A DNA stretch of 53,479 nucleotides, taken from positions 1 through 53,479 of the forward strand of contig JBAXGW010000028.1 of NCBI GenBank assembly GCA_037139195.1, written 5' to 3'. A program made the position numbers and the translations under genes. Source of the DNA: JBAXGW01 sp037139195 (GTDB lineage: Bacteria; Bacteroidota; Bacteroidia; Bacteroidales; JAHJDW01). Shown piece after piece: positions 7,753 to 16,456 of the stretch; the first letter of the stretch is position 1, and every line of letters starts with the position of its first letter. Below the pieces are notes generated by a model that ran no database searches, was not told the origin of the DNA, and saw only the letters and a program-made list of their open reading frames with translations.

Positions 7753-8562
7753 ATGCAAGAATCAGGAAATATTTATTCATACGATTGGTGCGAAATTGTT
7801 TTTGAAGAAAAAAACAAGGAATACGGCGCCTATGATCTACGTTTGCACTCTTCAAAAAGACATGTTAAAGCTTTAGTTATAGCAATCGTCTTTTTTACTT
7901 TAGCAATCTTGTCTCCAATTATCATAAAATCAGTAATGCCAGAAAAAAAAGAGGCAATGACTGAAGTAACTTCCTTGTTAGATGTTAAAATGGACAAACC
8001 AAAAGATCAAGAAAATAAAGTAATTGAAAATACACCTCCACCTGAACTTAAAAGTTCGATTAAGTTTACTCCTCCAGTTATCCGACCTGATGAAGAAGTA
8101 ACTGAAGAAATGAAATCTCAGGAAGAACTTACTAAAACCGATGTTTCAATTTCTATCGCCGATGTTAAAGGTAATGATGATGGAACTGGTGTTGATATTT
8201 CAGAGTTGAACCAAAATACAACTATTGCAGATGAAGCTGTTGCTGCTGAGGTGTTTACTGTTGTTGAGCAAATGCCAGAGTTTCCAGGTGGTCAAGAAGA
8301 TTTATACAAATACTTAGGTGAAAACATCAAATATCCAGAAATTGCCAAACAAAGTGGTATTTCGGGTAGAGTGTTTGTTTCATTTGTTGTTGAACCAAAT
8401 GGAAGTGTAAGCAATATTAAAATTCTAAGAGGTATTGGTGGCGGTTGCGATGAAGAAGCAGTTCGCGTTATCAAAGGAATGCCTAAATGGAAATCAGGAA
8501 AGCAAAATGGTAAACCTGTTAGAGTTAGCTTTAACTTACCGGTTAATTTCCAATTACAATAG
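7753..8562 (+). CDS. tonB: Energy transducer TonB (copy 2)
   Basis: 269-aa TonB protein with the same architecture as the copy at 215: the cytoplasmic YDWCEIVFEEKN..YGAYDLR segment, one membrane helix at about residues 36-58, a proline/acidic periplasmic linker (IENTPPPELKSS) and a C-terminal TonB domain from about residue 175 (EQMPEFPGGQEDLYKYLGE) to the end. It is encoded with its own exbB and two exbD genes, so this is the complete energising complex for TonB-dependent outer-membrane receptors. Confidence 0.95.
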   Translation: MQESGNIYSYDWCEIVFEEKNKEYGAYDLRLHSSKRHVKALVIAIVFFTLAILSPIIIKSVMPEKKEAMTEVTSLLDVKMDKPKDQENKVIENTPPPELKSSIKFTPPVIRPDEEVTEEMKSQEELTKTDVSISIADVKGNDDGTGVDISELNQNTTIADEAVAAEVFTVVEQMPEFPGGQEDLYKYLGENIKYPEIAKQSGISGRVFVSFVVEPNGSVSNIKILRGIGGGCDEEAVRVIKGMPKWKSGKQNGKPVRVSFNLPVNFQLQ

Positions 8563-8602
8563 TAGTAGTACTTACAACATTATTAAATACATAAACAAAC
8601 CA

Positions 8603-8821
8603 ATGAAAATTAAAAGTGTTTTTATTAATCTATTAAAAATGCTTTCCATTACAATGGGGTTTGTTTATGTATTTTTAGGTATTATCCTTCTTGTTTACAA
8701 CCCAATCCCAATGCTTTTAAATAATTTTAGTTCAAAAATATTTGGAGTTTTAGCATTGAGTTATGGCGCTTTAAGAGTTTGGCGAACATATAAAAATACT
8801 TGCAATTGTAAAACAGATTGA
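8603..8821 (+). CDS. 72-aa membrane protein of the TonB/PstS operon
   Basis: Small hypothetical protein with two hydrophobic segments (about residues 14-35 and 45-58) and a C-terminal tail ending TYKNTCNCKTD with two cysteines. A longer reading of the frame starts at 8435 inside tonB, but the ATG at 8603, 40 nt after tonB ends, gives a compact protein and is preferred. Its stop is followed 1 nt later by the PstS-like gene, so translation is probably coupled. Function unknown. Confidence 0.7.
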   Translation: MKIKSVFINLLKMLSITMGFVYVFLGIILLVYNPIPMLLNNFSSKIFGVLALSYGALRVWRTYKNTCNCKTD

Positions 8822-8822
8822 T

Positions 8823-9764
8823 ATGAAAAATTATATTTTTAATTCATTATTCTTAGCGTGCTTAGTTTTAATAATAAGTTGCTCAGGAAAAACAAACTCT
8901 AATTCAAATACAAGCACCCCAACATCAGGAACTACCACTATCGCTGTTGACGAAACACTGTATCCAATTATTAAGGCCGAAAAGGAAGTTTTCGAAGCTA
9001 TTTATGATCAGGCAAAAATAAATATTCTAGTTTTGTCTGAAAGAGAAGCCTTTGTTGCTCTCGAAAAAGGCAAAGTTGATTTAGTTATTGCAGCAAGAAA
9101 ATTAACTGCAAGTCAAGAAAATTATTTTAAACAAAAAACTGTATTCCCAAAACATAATGCAATTGCAGTAGATGCAATAGCTGTGATAGTTAATCCCTCA
9201 AATCCAGATTCAACTTTTTTAGTTGATGATTTGAAAAACATTATCACAGGAAAATTTAAAAATTGGAACGAACTTATGCCTAAAAATAATTTGGGCAAAA
9301 TAAATATAGTATTCGATAATTTCAATTCTGGAATTGTTAGATACCTTTTAGATTCAATAGGAAATGGAGAGAAATTCCTTTCTAACATGACGAATTCTAA
9401 GTCAAATGAAAATGTAATTAAAGAAGTAGCTAAAAATAAAAATAGTATTGGGTTTATTGGTGCTAATTGGATAAGCGATCACGATGACTCTACTGCAATG
9501 ACTTTTTTAAAAGAGATTAGAGTAGCTTATCTTTCTCCACAAGATGGCATGGAGTTTGTTCAGCCATACCAGGCATACTTAGCAATAAACCAATATCCTA
9601 TAGCCAGAAAGATTTACACCATCTGTACAGAACCAAAAAGTGGACTAGCAACAGGGTTTGTTTCTTTTTTAGCTAGTGATAGAGGCCAACGTATAATATT
9701 GAAGTCGGGGATACTCCCTATTACAGCTCCGATAAGAATTTTAAACGTTAAAAATGAAATGTAA
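8823..9764 (+). CDS. PstS-like substrate-binding lipoprotein (copy 2)
   Basis: 313-aa PstS-like lipoprotein with a signal ending LIISC (Cys20). Family-like segments are AVDETLYPIIKAE, VDAIAVIVNPSNPDS, KNWNEL and the C-terminal RGQRIILKSGILP. It is a clear paralogue of the 1100-2038 protein, with the same segment order and length. It lies in the exbB operon between a small membrane protein and a TPR protein. No phosphate permease genes accompany it, so it may serve a TonB-linked capture role or a structural one; phosphate as ligand is only a family-based guess. Confidence 0.82.
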   Translation: MKNYIFNSLFLACLVLIISCSGKTNSNSNTSTPTSGTTTIAVDETLYPIIKAEKEVFEAIYDQAKINILVLSEREAFVALEKGKVDLVIAARKLTASQENYFKQKTVFPKHNAIAVDAIAVIVNPSNPDSTFLVDDLKNIITGKFKNWNELMPKNNLGKINIVFDNFNSGIVRYLLDSIGNGEKFLSNMTNSKSNENVIKEVAKNKNSIGFIGANWISDHDDSTAMTFLKEIRVAYLSPQDGMEFVQPYQAYLAINQYPIARKIYTICTEPKSGLATGFVSFLASDRGQRIILKSGILPITAPIRILNVKNEM

Positions 9765-9796
9765 AAATAGAAGTTCTAAATTAAAACTTTAAAACT

Positions 9797-11404
9797 ATGA
9801 AAAAGAAAGTGATGTTTTTTAAAGCGATTGTTTTGTTGCAAATAATTGGAACAAGTTTGTTTGCACAAGGTAATAAAGGTTTCGAGTTATTGAAAAGAGA
9901 TAAAATAAGCGAAGCAAGAAAGTTTTTTATTTCAGAAATGAACAGTAAGCCTCAAGATCCAAAAGTGTATTTTGATTTAGGTTCTTTTTATTTGAAATTA
10001 AACAATACTGATTCGGCACAAATTTACTTTAAAAAAGGTACTGAAATAGCACCTGCTGATTTAAATTGCCAATTAGGGATGGGTGCAATTTACGCAATTA
10101 AAGGAAACTTAGGTGAAGCATTAAAGGTGGAGCGTGTTCTTGGAATAGATAAAACGAAAAATATTGATTGGGTGTTATTTATGCTTGATGCATGGATTAA
10201 ATCGCCTAATGCTCCAGAGGGTAAAATTGATGGACTTTTAACAAGGGCTAAGGAAATAAACAAAGCGAATCCTAATATTTATTTGGTAAAAGCTAACTTG
10301 TCAATAAAAAATCAAAAAGCAGGCGAAACTGCAAATGATTACGAAATGGCAATTTATTTTGATTCAACAAATGTAGAAGCGAATTCTAAATTGGGAGATA
10401 TATATGCTGCAGTTAAAAATAAAGAACAATCAATAAAAGCATATCTTAGAGCTATTAAAAAAGATTCAACATTTCCTCCAGCATTAAGAGGCTTAGGCGA
10501 ATTGTATTATGACTATGGTAATTATGCAAAATCAGCATTTATTTATGGTAAATATATTGAGAATGGCGAAATTAATACAAAAGAACTTCAAAAATTTGGA
10601 ACCATTTTGTATTTTAGTAAAGATTATGCTAAATCAATAGATGTTCTTAGTAAAATTAAAGGTGATAATGAAAATTTTGTTTTAAAAAGAATTATTGGGT
10701 ACGACCAATTTGAATTAAAAGATTATGCAAACAGTTTAAATAGTTTAAAACAATTTTTCGCACTAGTAAAAGACAAATCAAAAATACTTTATACTGATTA
10801 TGAATATTATGGAAAATCGCTTGCTAAAAATGCAATGGATTCACTTGCAATTGAAAATTTCATGATGGCAATGAAGATTGATTCTTCAAAAACAGGGATA
10901 TATGAAAATATCGCTCAATCATATCAAAAGCAAAAGAAGTATTTGTTAGCTGTAGAATATTTTGAAAAATTAATTAAGTCAAGAACTACACCATTACCTT
11001 CGGATTTTTATCAATTTGGACTTGTGAACTATTATGCAGCTGTAAATTCAACGGATACCGTTTTAAAAAGCAAATTGTTGATTCAAGCAGACACTGCTTT
11101 CGGCTCTTTTATTTCATTAAACTCAAAATCGCAACTGGGTTATTTATCAAGGGCACGTGTGAATTCACAGATAGATACCGAAACAACTAAGGGTTTGGCT
11201 AAACCTTATTATGAAAAGGTAGTAGAAATTTGTTCTGCTGATCCAGTAAAATTTAAGAAAGAACTAATTGAATCATATCAGTATATGGGCTTCTACTATT
11301 ATGTTAATAAAGATAATGCTACTTCTAAATCATTTTGGCAAAAAGTATTAGAATTAGACCCAGCGGATACAAAAGCTTTAGATGCAATGAAGGGGATAAA
11401 ATAA
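9797..11404 (+). CDS. Tetratricopeptide repeat protein, exported
   Basis: 535-aa protein with a signal peptide (MKKKVMFFKAIVLLQIIGTSLFAQ) followed by TPR helix pairs almost to the end. Clear repeats include VYFDLGSFYLKLNNTDSAQI near residue 60, a unit with NSKLGDIYAAVKNKEQSIKA, and ALRGLGELYYDYGNYAKSAF, and the last unit ends KVLELDPADTKALDAM. It is the last gene of the exbB operon and is followed by a strong terminator. TPR proteins act as protein-protein scaffolds; the operon suggests a periplasmic scaffold for the TonB/PstS-like system, which is inference. Confidence 0.85.
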   Translation: MKKKVMFFKAIVLLQIIGTSLFAQGNKGFELLKRDKISEARKFFISEMNSKPQDPKVYFDLGSFYLKLNNTDSAQIYFKKGTEIAPADLNCQLGMGAIYAIKGNLGEALKVERVLGIDKTKNIDWVLFMLDAWIKSPNAPEGKIDGLLTRAKEINKANPNIYLVKANLSIKNQKAGETANDYEMAIYFDSTNVEANSKLGDIYAAVKNKEQSIKAYLRAIKKDSTFPPALRGLGELYYDYGNYAKSAFIYGKYIENGEINTKELQKFGTILYFSKDYAKSIDVLSKIKGDNENFVLKRIIGYDQFELKDYANSLNSLKQFFALVKDKSKILYTDYEYYGKSLAKNAMDSLAIENFMMAMKIDSSKTGIYENIAQSYQKQKKYLLAVEYFEKLIKSRTTPLPSDFYQFGLVNYYAAVNSTDTVLKSKLLIQADTAFGSFISLNSKSQLGYLSRARVNSQIDTETTKGLAKPYYEKVVEICSADPVKFKKELIESYQYMGFYYYVNKDNATSKSFWQKVLELDPADTKALDAMKGIK

Positions 11405-11427
11405 ATTTAAAAAAAACAAAAAGCTAT

Positions 11428-11464
11428 AAAGGCAATGAAATACATTTTCATTGCCTTTTTTTAT
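11428..11464 (+). terminator. Rho-independent terminator of the exbB operon
   Basis: AAAGGCAATGAAA pairs perfectly with TTTCATTGCCTTT (13 bp) around a TACAT loop and is followed by a T run. It starts 24 nt after the TPR gene's stop. Confidence 0.9.
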
Positions 11465-11603
11465 TGTTAATTAATAAACAGTAAGCTCTGTGTGCTAGTA
11501 TTAATAAGATAATATTTTTTTTTATATCTTGTAAGTATCAATAATAAAGACATTTTTTTAATATATGCTCTGAAATGTCTGTTAAAACTAGATAAAAAAA
11601 ATA

Positions 11604-11634
11604 TTTGGCATATAAATAATAATAATTACATTTG
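11604..11634 (+). promoter_or_regulatory. Canonical promoter of the hdr-flx operon
   Basis: TTTG at 11604-11607, a 19-nt spacer and TACATTTG at 11627-11634, preceded by an A tract. It shares the AATTACATTTGC core with the exbB promoter at 5406-5436. This is a strong-consensus, probably high-level promoter. Confidence 0.82.
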
Positions 11635-11727
11635 CCTAGTTGAAACCTTTAGTTTTAACGAAAATCAACTTTTAAAGTTGATATAGCAAATAATATTTTA
11701 AGATACTGATATTCAAACAATAAAATT

Positions 11728-12297
11728 ATGTCACACGAGCATCATCATGAAGTAAAAACACTTGCTAATGATATTTACAAAGCGACTGGTGTTAAAGTTG
11801 CAAAGTGTTATCAATGTGGAAAGTGTTCAGCTGGTTGTCCTGTTTCTGATGAAATGGATTTACCGCCAAATGTATTATTAAGATTGTTACAAACAGATAA
11901 TGAAGCAGATGAGCAAACCGTTTTAAAATCAAAAACTATTTGGTTGTGCTTAACTTGTGAAATGTGTATTTCAAGATGCCCAATGGAAGTTGAATTGCCA
12001 AAAGTAATGGATTATTTAAGGCATAAATCAATTGGCATGAATTTACAACATCCTCATGCTAAAAAAATTATTGATTTCCACAAATCATTTCTTGATTCAA
12101 TCGAGTACACTGGTCGTTTATATGAACTAGGATTAGTTGTTGATTACAAAGTTAGATCATTAGATTTGGTGAAAGATGTTATGTTAGCTCCAAAAATGAT
12201 TTCACGTGGCAAATTAGGTTTTTTACCAGAAATGATAAAAAACAAAGAAAATATGAAACGTATTTTTTCCAGAACTAAAAAAACAGGAGGAAAATAA
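11728..12297 (+). CDS. hdrC: Heterodisulfide reductase subunit C-like (HdrC)
   Basis: 189-aa iron-sulfur protein with two [4Fe-4S] binding motifs: C27-x2-C30-x2-C33-x3-C37 (CYQCGKCSAGCP) and C74-x2-C77-x2-C80-x3-C84 (CLTCEMCISRCP). In HdrABC complexes HdrC passes electrons from HdrA to the HdrB active site. A histidine-rich start (SHEHHHE) is unusual and could bind metal or simply be polar. First gene of the operon, with hdrB starting at the next base after its stop. Length fits the family. Confidence 0.92.
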   Translation: MSHEHHHEVKTLANDIYKATGVKVAKCYQCGKCSAGCPVSDEMDLPPNVLLRLLQTDNEADEQTVLKSKTIWLCLTCEMCISRCPMEVELPKVMDYLRHKSIGMNLQHPHAKKIIDFHKSFLDSIEYTGRLYELGLVVDYKVRSLDLVKDVMLAPKMISRGKLGFLPEMIKNKENMKRIFSRTKKTGGK

Positions 12298-13191
12298 ATG
12301 AAAATAGGATTTTATCCAGGATGCTCCCTTGAAGGAGGATCTCGTGAGTATAGCGAATCTGTTGTTGCAATTGCAAAAGCTTTTGATATAGAATTTGAAC
12401 AAGTTCCAGATTGGAACTGCTGTGGAGCCACTGCTGCTCATAATTTAAATCATGAATTATCGCTTGCATTGCCAGCTAGAATTTTGGCATTAGCAGAAAA
12501 AGCTGGTATGACTGAAATTTTAGTGCCTTGTGCTGCATGTTATAATAGATTGACTTTAACTCAACATGAATTAAACCATGATGAGGCTTTAAAAACTAAA
12601 ATAACAGAACATATCGATATGCCATTAAAAGGCAAAATTGAAATATTAAATGTTATTCAATTTATAGATAAATATATTACAAAAGATATTAAATATAAAT
12701 TAGTTAATCCACTTAATTTCAAATCAGCATGTTATTATGGTTGTTTACTTGTTCGACCAAATAATATTTTGAAATTCGACCGTGCAGAAGATCCTCAATC
12801 AATGGATACCCTTATGAATTTAATAGGAGAAAAAACGGTTGATTGGAATTTTAAAACTGAGTGTTGTGGTGCTGGATTCTCTGTGTCAAATACGAAGGTA
12901 GTATCGAAATTATCAGGAATTATTATTCAAGATGCAGTTGATAATGGTGCAGAAGCAATTATTGTTGCTTGTCCTATGTGTCAATCTAATTTAGATATGC
13001 GTCGTCCTGAAATAAATGAATATTTAGGAAAGAAATATGATATTCCAGTAATTTATATTACACAGGCTATAGGCATGGCAATTGGATTAGAAGATAAAGC
13101 ATTGGGTTTGCAAAGACATTTTGTTGAAGTAAATCTTAAAAATGCTAAAATATCAAGCCCTCAAGTATCAACTAAAACTATGGAGGAATAA
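12298..13191 (+). CDS. hdrB: Heterodisulfide reductase subunit B-like (HdrB)
   Basis: 297-aa protein with two complete CCG domains: C9, C41-C42, C78-x2-C81, and C145, C189-C190, C225-x2-C228. These bind the paired non-cubane [4Fe-4S] clusters where disulfides are reduced in archaeal HdrB, so the thiol/disulfide active site appears intact. Its start is preceded by AGGAGG (12285-12290) 7 nt before the ATG, unusual in this genome. The natural disulfide is unknown: bacteria without methanogenic CoM-S-S-CoB must use another substrate. Confidence 0.93.
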   Translation: MKIGFYPGCSLEGGSREYSESVVAIAKAFDIEFEQVPDWNCCGATAAHNLNHELSLALPARILALAEKAGMTEILVPCAACYNRLTLTQHELNHDEALKTKITEHIDMPLKGKIEILNVIQFIDKYITKDIKYKLVNPLNFKSACYYGCLLVRPNNILKFDRAEDPQSMDTLMNLIGEKTVDWNFKTECCGAGFSVSNTKVVSKLSGIIIQDAVDNGAEAIIVACPMCQSNLDMRRPEINEYLGKKYDIPVIYITQAIGMAIGLEDKALGLQRHFVEVNLKNAKISSPQVSTKTMEE

Positions 13192-13197
13192 TATAAG

Positions 13198-15201
13198 ATG
13201 TCAAAAATTGGAGTATTCATTTGCCATTGTGGCGAAAATATAAGTGCAACAGTTGATTGTGTTAAAGTTGCGCAAGAAATTTCTCATGTTCCTGGTGTAG
13301 CTCTTAGTATGGACTACAAATATATGTGTTCTGATCCAGGTCAAACTATTATTAAAGATGCAATAAAAGAACATAAATTAACAGGTGTTGTAGTTGCAGC
13401 GTGTTCGCCACGTATGCACGAGCCTACTTTCCGTAAAGCTTGTGCTGAAGCAGGATTAAATCCTTACTTATGCGAAATGGCTAATTTACGTGAGCATTGT
13501 TCGTGGGTTCACCCAAAAGAAGAAGCTACTACGCAAAAAGCAGTTGATGTTGTTCGTTCATTAGTTGAAAAAGTTAAAATAAATGAGCCTCTACAACCTA
13601 TCCGCGTTCCAGTTACCAAAGTTTCTATGGTAATAGGGGGTGGCGTTGCTGGTATTCAAGCTGCTTTAGATATAGCAAATACAGGTCATAAAGTAATTAT
13701 GATTGAAAGAGATCCATCTATTGGAGGTCACATGTCTCAGTTATCTGAAACTTTTCCAACTCTAGACTGTTCTCAATGTATTTTAACACCAAGAATGGTT
13801 GAAGTTGCTCAACATCCAAATATTACGCTTTACACGTATGCAGAAGTTGAAAGTATTGATGGGTTTATTGGTAATTTTAAAGTAACTGTTCGTCAAAAAT
13901 CTAAGAGTTTAGATGAAAAAGCTTGCACAGGTTGTGGTCTATGTATAACTAAATGTCCAAACAAAAAAATTCCTAGTGAATTTGAGCAAGGTTTAGGTTT
14001 TAGAACTGCAATTTATGTTCCATTTCCACAAGCTGTTCCAAATAAACCAGTAATTGATAGAGTTAATTGTACATACTATACTAAAGGAAAATGTAAAGTT
14101 TGCGAAAAAGTATGTCCTACTCAAGCAATTCGTTTAGATCAAGAAGATACGATGATGGAATTCGAAATTGGAGCAATTGTAGTTGCTACTGGTTTTGATA
14201 TTAAGAAAACAGATTTCTTCCCAGAGTATGGATATGGTAAATATAAAGATGTAATTGACGGTTTACAATTTGAACGTATAGCATCTGCATCAGGACCAAC
14301 TTTAGGTGAAATCAGAAGACCTTCGGATGGTAAAATTCCAGAAAAAGTAGTGTTCTTAGCATGTGCAGGTTCTAGAGACCCCGCTAAAGGAATTGAATAT
14401 TGCTCGAAGATTTGCTGTATGTACACTGCAAAACATGCAATTCTTTATAAACACAAAGTTCATCAAGGCACTGCTTATGTATTTTATATGGATATTAGAG
14501 CAGCAGGTAAAAACTATGATGAATTTACTCGTCGTGCAATTGAAGAAGATGATGCAAAATATATCAGAGGTAGAGTTTCTAAAATCTATGAAAAGAATGG
14601 TAAACTTATCGTAGTTGGTGCTGATACTTTATTAGGTGGTAAAACCGTTGAAATAGAAGCAGACATGGTTGTTCTTGCAACTGCTGGTGTAGCAAATCCA
14701 GGAGCAGAAGAATTAGCACAAAGACTTCACGTTTCCTACGATGCACACAAATTCTTTGTTGAAGCACATCCAAAATTACGTCCTCTAGAAACAAATACTG
14801 CTGGTATCTTCTTAGCAGGAGCTTGTCAATCTCCTAAAGATATTCCTGAATCAGTTGCGGCTGCTTCTGGTGCTGCTGTTAAAGTTGCTGCATTATTCTC
14901 AAATGATGAATTAACTAGAGAGCCATTAATTGCTGTTGTAAACAAATGTGCTCCTCCAATTTATTCAACATGTGTTGGTTGTATGTTGTGTCAATCTGTT
15001 TGTCCATATAATGCAATAACAACAGAGGATATTAAAGACAGACAAGGAAATATAATTAAAACGATTTCAAATATTAATCCGGGCTTATGTCAGGGCTGTG
15101 GAACTTGTGTTGCATTATGTCGTTCGAAATCAATCGATATTCAAGGATATACTAACAAACAAGTACATGCTGAAATAATGTCTATTTTTAATAATTTATA
15201 G
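13198..15201 (+). CDS. hdrA: Heterodisulfide reductase subunit A-like flavoprotein (HdrA)
   Basis: 667-aa electron-bifurcating flavoprotein. It has an N-terminal HdrA segment (GVFICHCGENI), an FAD-binding MVIGGGVAGIQAAL loop (about 144-157), a conserved C191-x2-C194 after the FAD motif, an inserted ferredoxin region (C243/246/249/253 and C291/299/302/306) and a C-terminal ferredoxin pair (C592/595/598/602 and C631/634/637/641). In HdrABC complexes this FAD splits electron pairs between ferredoxin and the HdrB site. GGAGG at 13182-13186, within the end of hdrB, precedes the ATG. It is followed by flxD after 1 nt. Confidence 0.95.
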   Translation: MSKIGVFICHCGENISATVDCVKVAQEISHVPGVALSMDYKYMCSDPGQTIIKDAIKEHKLTGVVVAACSPRMHEPTFRKACAEAGLNPYLCEMANLREHCSWVHPKEEATTQKAVDVVRSLVEKVKINEPLQPIRVPVTKVSMVIGGGVAGIQAALDIANTGHKVIMIERDPSIGGHMSQLSETFPTLDCSQCILTPRMVEVAQHPNITLYTYAEVESIDGFIGNFKVTVRQKSKSLDEKACTGCGLCITKCPNKKIPSEFEQGLGFRTAIYVPFPQAVPNKPVIDRVNCTYYTKGKCKVCEKVCPTQAIRLDQEDTMMEFEIGAIVVATGFDIKKTDFFPEYGYGKYKDVIDGLQFERIASASGPTLGEIRRPSDGKIPEKVVFLACAGSRDPAKGIEYCSKICCMYTAKHAILYKHKVHQGTAYVFYMDIRAAGKNYDEFTRRAIEEDDAKYIRGRVSKIYEKNGKLIVVGADTLLGGKTVEIEADMVVLATAGVANPGAEELAQRLHVSYDAHKFFVEAHPKLRPLETNTAGIFLAGACQSPKDIPESVAAASGAAVKVAALFSNDELTREPLIAVVNKCAPPIYSTCVGCMLCQSVCPYNAITTEDIKDRQGNIIKTISNINPGLCQGCGTCVALCRSKSIDIQGYTNKQVHAEIMSIFNNL

Positions 15202-15202
15202 T

Positions 15203-15655
15203 ATGAATCAATTTGAACCTAAAATAGTTGCCTTTGTATGTAATTGGTGCACGTACGCTGGCGCAGATTTAACAGGCACAAGCCGTATCAAATACGCATC
15301 AAATGTTAGAATTATTCGTTTCCCATGTACAGGACGTATTGATTTCATGTTATTACAAAAAGCTTTTGAAAAAGGAGCTGATGGAATAATCGTTTCTGGT
15401 TGTCATCCTAATGACTGTCATTATTCTTCTGGAAACTTCCACGCACGTCGTCGTTGGATGGTATTTAAAGAACTTATGGAGTTTATGGGCATCGATACAC
15501 GTAGAATTACTTTCTCATGGGTTTCGGCAGCTGAAGGTGCTAGATGGGCAGAAGTTGTGAACACAGTAACAGAAGATGTTCGCAAATTAGGACCATACAC
15601 CGCATATAAAGAATTAGCAGGTTTAACAAACGATAAGGAGGCAGCAAATGAATAG
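15203..15655 (+). CDS. flxD: MvhD/FlxD-type electron-transfer protein
   Basis: 150-aa MvhD-family [2Fe-2S] protein. Motifs: FVCNWCTYAGAD (C13, C16), RFPCTGRID and SGCHPNDCHY. In methanogens MvhD links the hydrogenase to HdrA; in bacterial Hdr-Flx complexes FlxD links the FlxABC NADH module to HdrA. Its place immediately after hdrA fits that bridging role. The last 8 nt overlap flxC, so translation is probably coupled. Confidence 0.92.
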   Translation: MNQFEPKIVAFVCNWCTYAGADLTGTSRIKYASNVRIIRFPCTGRIDFMLLQKAFEKGADGIIVSGCHPNDCHYSSGNFHARRRWMVFKELMEFMGIDTRRITFSWVSAAEGARWAEVVNTVTEDVRKLGPYTAYKELAGLTNDKEAANE

Positions 15656-16451
15656 TGTTCGTCAAAAAGCAAAACAATTGCTCGAAAGTGGAGCTGTAAA
15701 ACTTGTTTTGGGTTATGAAGCAGGAAGCGAAGGTAAAGCTCGTCCAGCATTTATTATGAATGCAAATGATACTGATAAATTAATCTATCAAAAAGGTGAT
15801 ATGATAAATTTAGCTGTATATCTAAATAAACACGAAGTAAAGAAATTTGATAAAATAGCTGTTGTTGCTTCTTTAGCAATGATGAAATCAATTTTTATAC
15901 TTTCTAGTGAAAAACAAATCGACACCGCAAACGTAACAATATTAGGCGTTAATCAAAACGAAGAACTAATTGAATTTGCTAATATTGCAGATGTTGAAAA
16001 ATACATTAACGAAAATCCTGTAGAATATACTCCTGAAGAAAAAGCGATTCTTGAAAAAATAGACGCTATGACGATGGAAGAAAGATGGAAATACTGGACA
16101 GACATATTCTCAAAATGTATTAAATGTTATGCTTGTCGCGCTTCTTGCCCAATGTGTTATTGTACACGTTGCACAGTTGACAATAATCAACCACAATGGA
16201 TTACTGTAGCCCCAACAGCACTAGGAAATATGGAGTGGCACATGATGAGAGCTATGCACTTAGCTGGTCGTTGTAGTGGTTGTGGCAATTGCGATACTTC
16301 TTGTCCTGTAAATATACCATTGAATCTGATTAATTTGAAATTAACAGAAACAATTCACAAACAATTTGGTTTTACAGCTGGAGCTTTGTTGACGCAAGAA
16401 TACGTTATGTCAACTTTTAAAACTGACGATAAAGAAAACTTTATTAAGTAA
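15648..16451 (+). CDS. flxC: FlxC-like 4Fe-4S dicluster protein
   Basis: 267 aa. An N-terminal alpha/beta domain (about 1-130), resembling the N-terminal part of F420-hydrogenase/formate-dehydrogenase beta subunits, precedes a cysteine-rich half. The first cluster region has C157/160/163/167 with additional C170, C172 and C175, and the second has C209/212/215/219 (CSGCGNCDTSCP). In Hdr-Flx clusters this subunit carries electrons between FlxA/B and FlxD-HdrA. AAGGAGG (15635-15641) lies 6 nt before the ATG. The extra cysteines PMCYCTRC may bind another cluster. Confidence 0.8.
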   Translation: MNSVRQKAKQLLESGAVKLVLGYEAGSEGKARPAFIMNANDTDKLIYQKGDMINLAVYLNKHEVKKFDKIAVVASLAMMKSIFILSSEKQIDTANVTILGVNQNEELIEFANIADVEKYINENPVEYTPEEKAILEKIDAMTMEERWKYWTDIFSKCIKCYACRASCPMCYCTRCTVDNNQPQWITVAPTALGNMEWHMMRAMHLAGRCSGCGNCDTSCPVNIPLNLINLKLTETIHKQFGFTAGALLTQEYVMSTFKTDDKENFIK

Positions 16452-16456
16452 GAACA

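Larger units (their letters stand above)
11405..11727. other. 323-nt spacer between exbB operon and hdr-flx operon
   Basis: Contains the exbB-operon terminator (11428-11464), about 140 nt of AT-rich DNA in which I see nothing, the hdrC promoter (11604-11634) and a leader of about 85 nt. Confidence 0.7.

Noticed and set aside
8435..8602. Longer version of the 72-aa gene starting inside tonB
   Set aside because: The extra 56 residues are an out-of-frame reading of the conserved TonB C-terminus; the ATG at 8603 gives a sensible small membrane protein.
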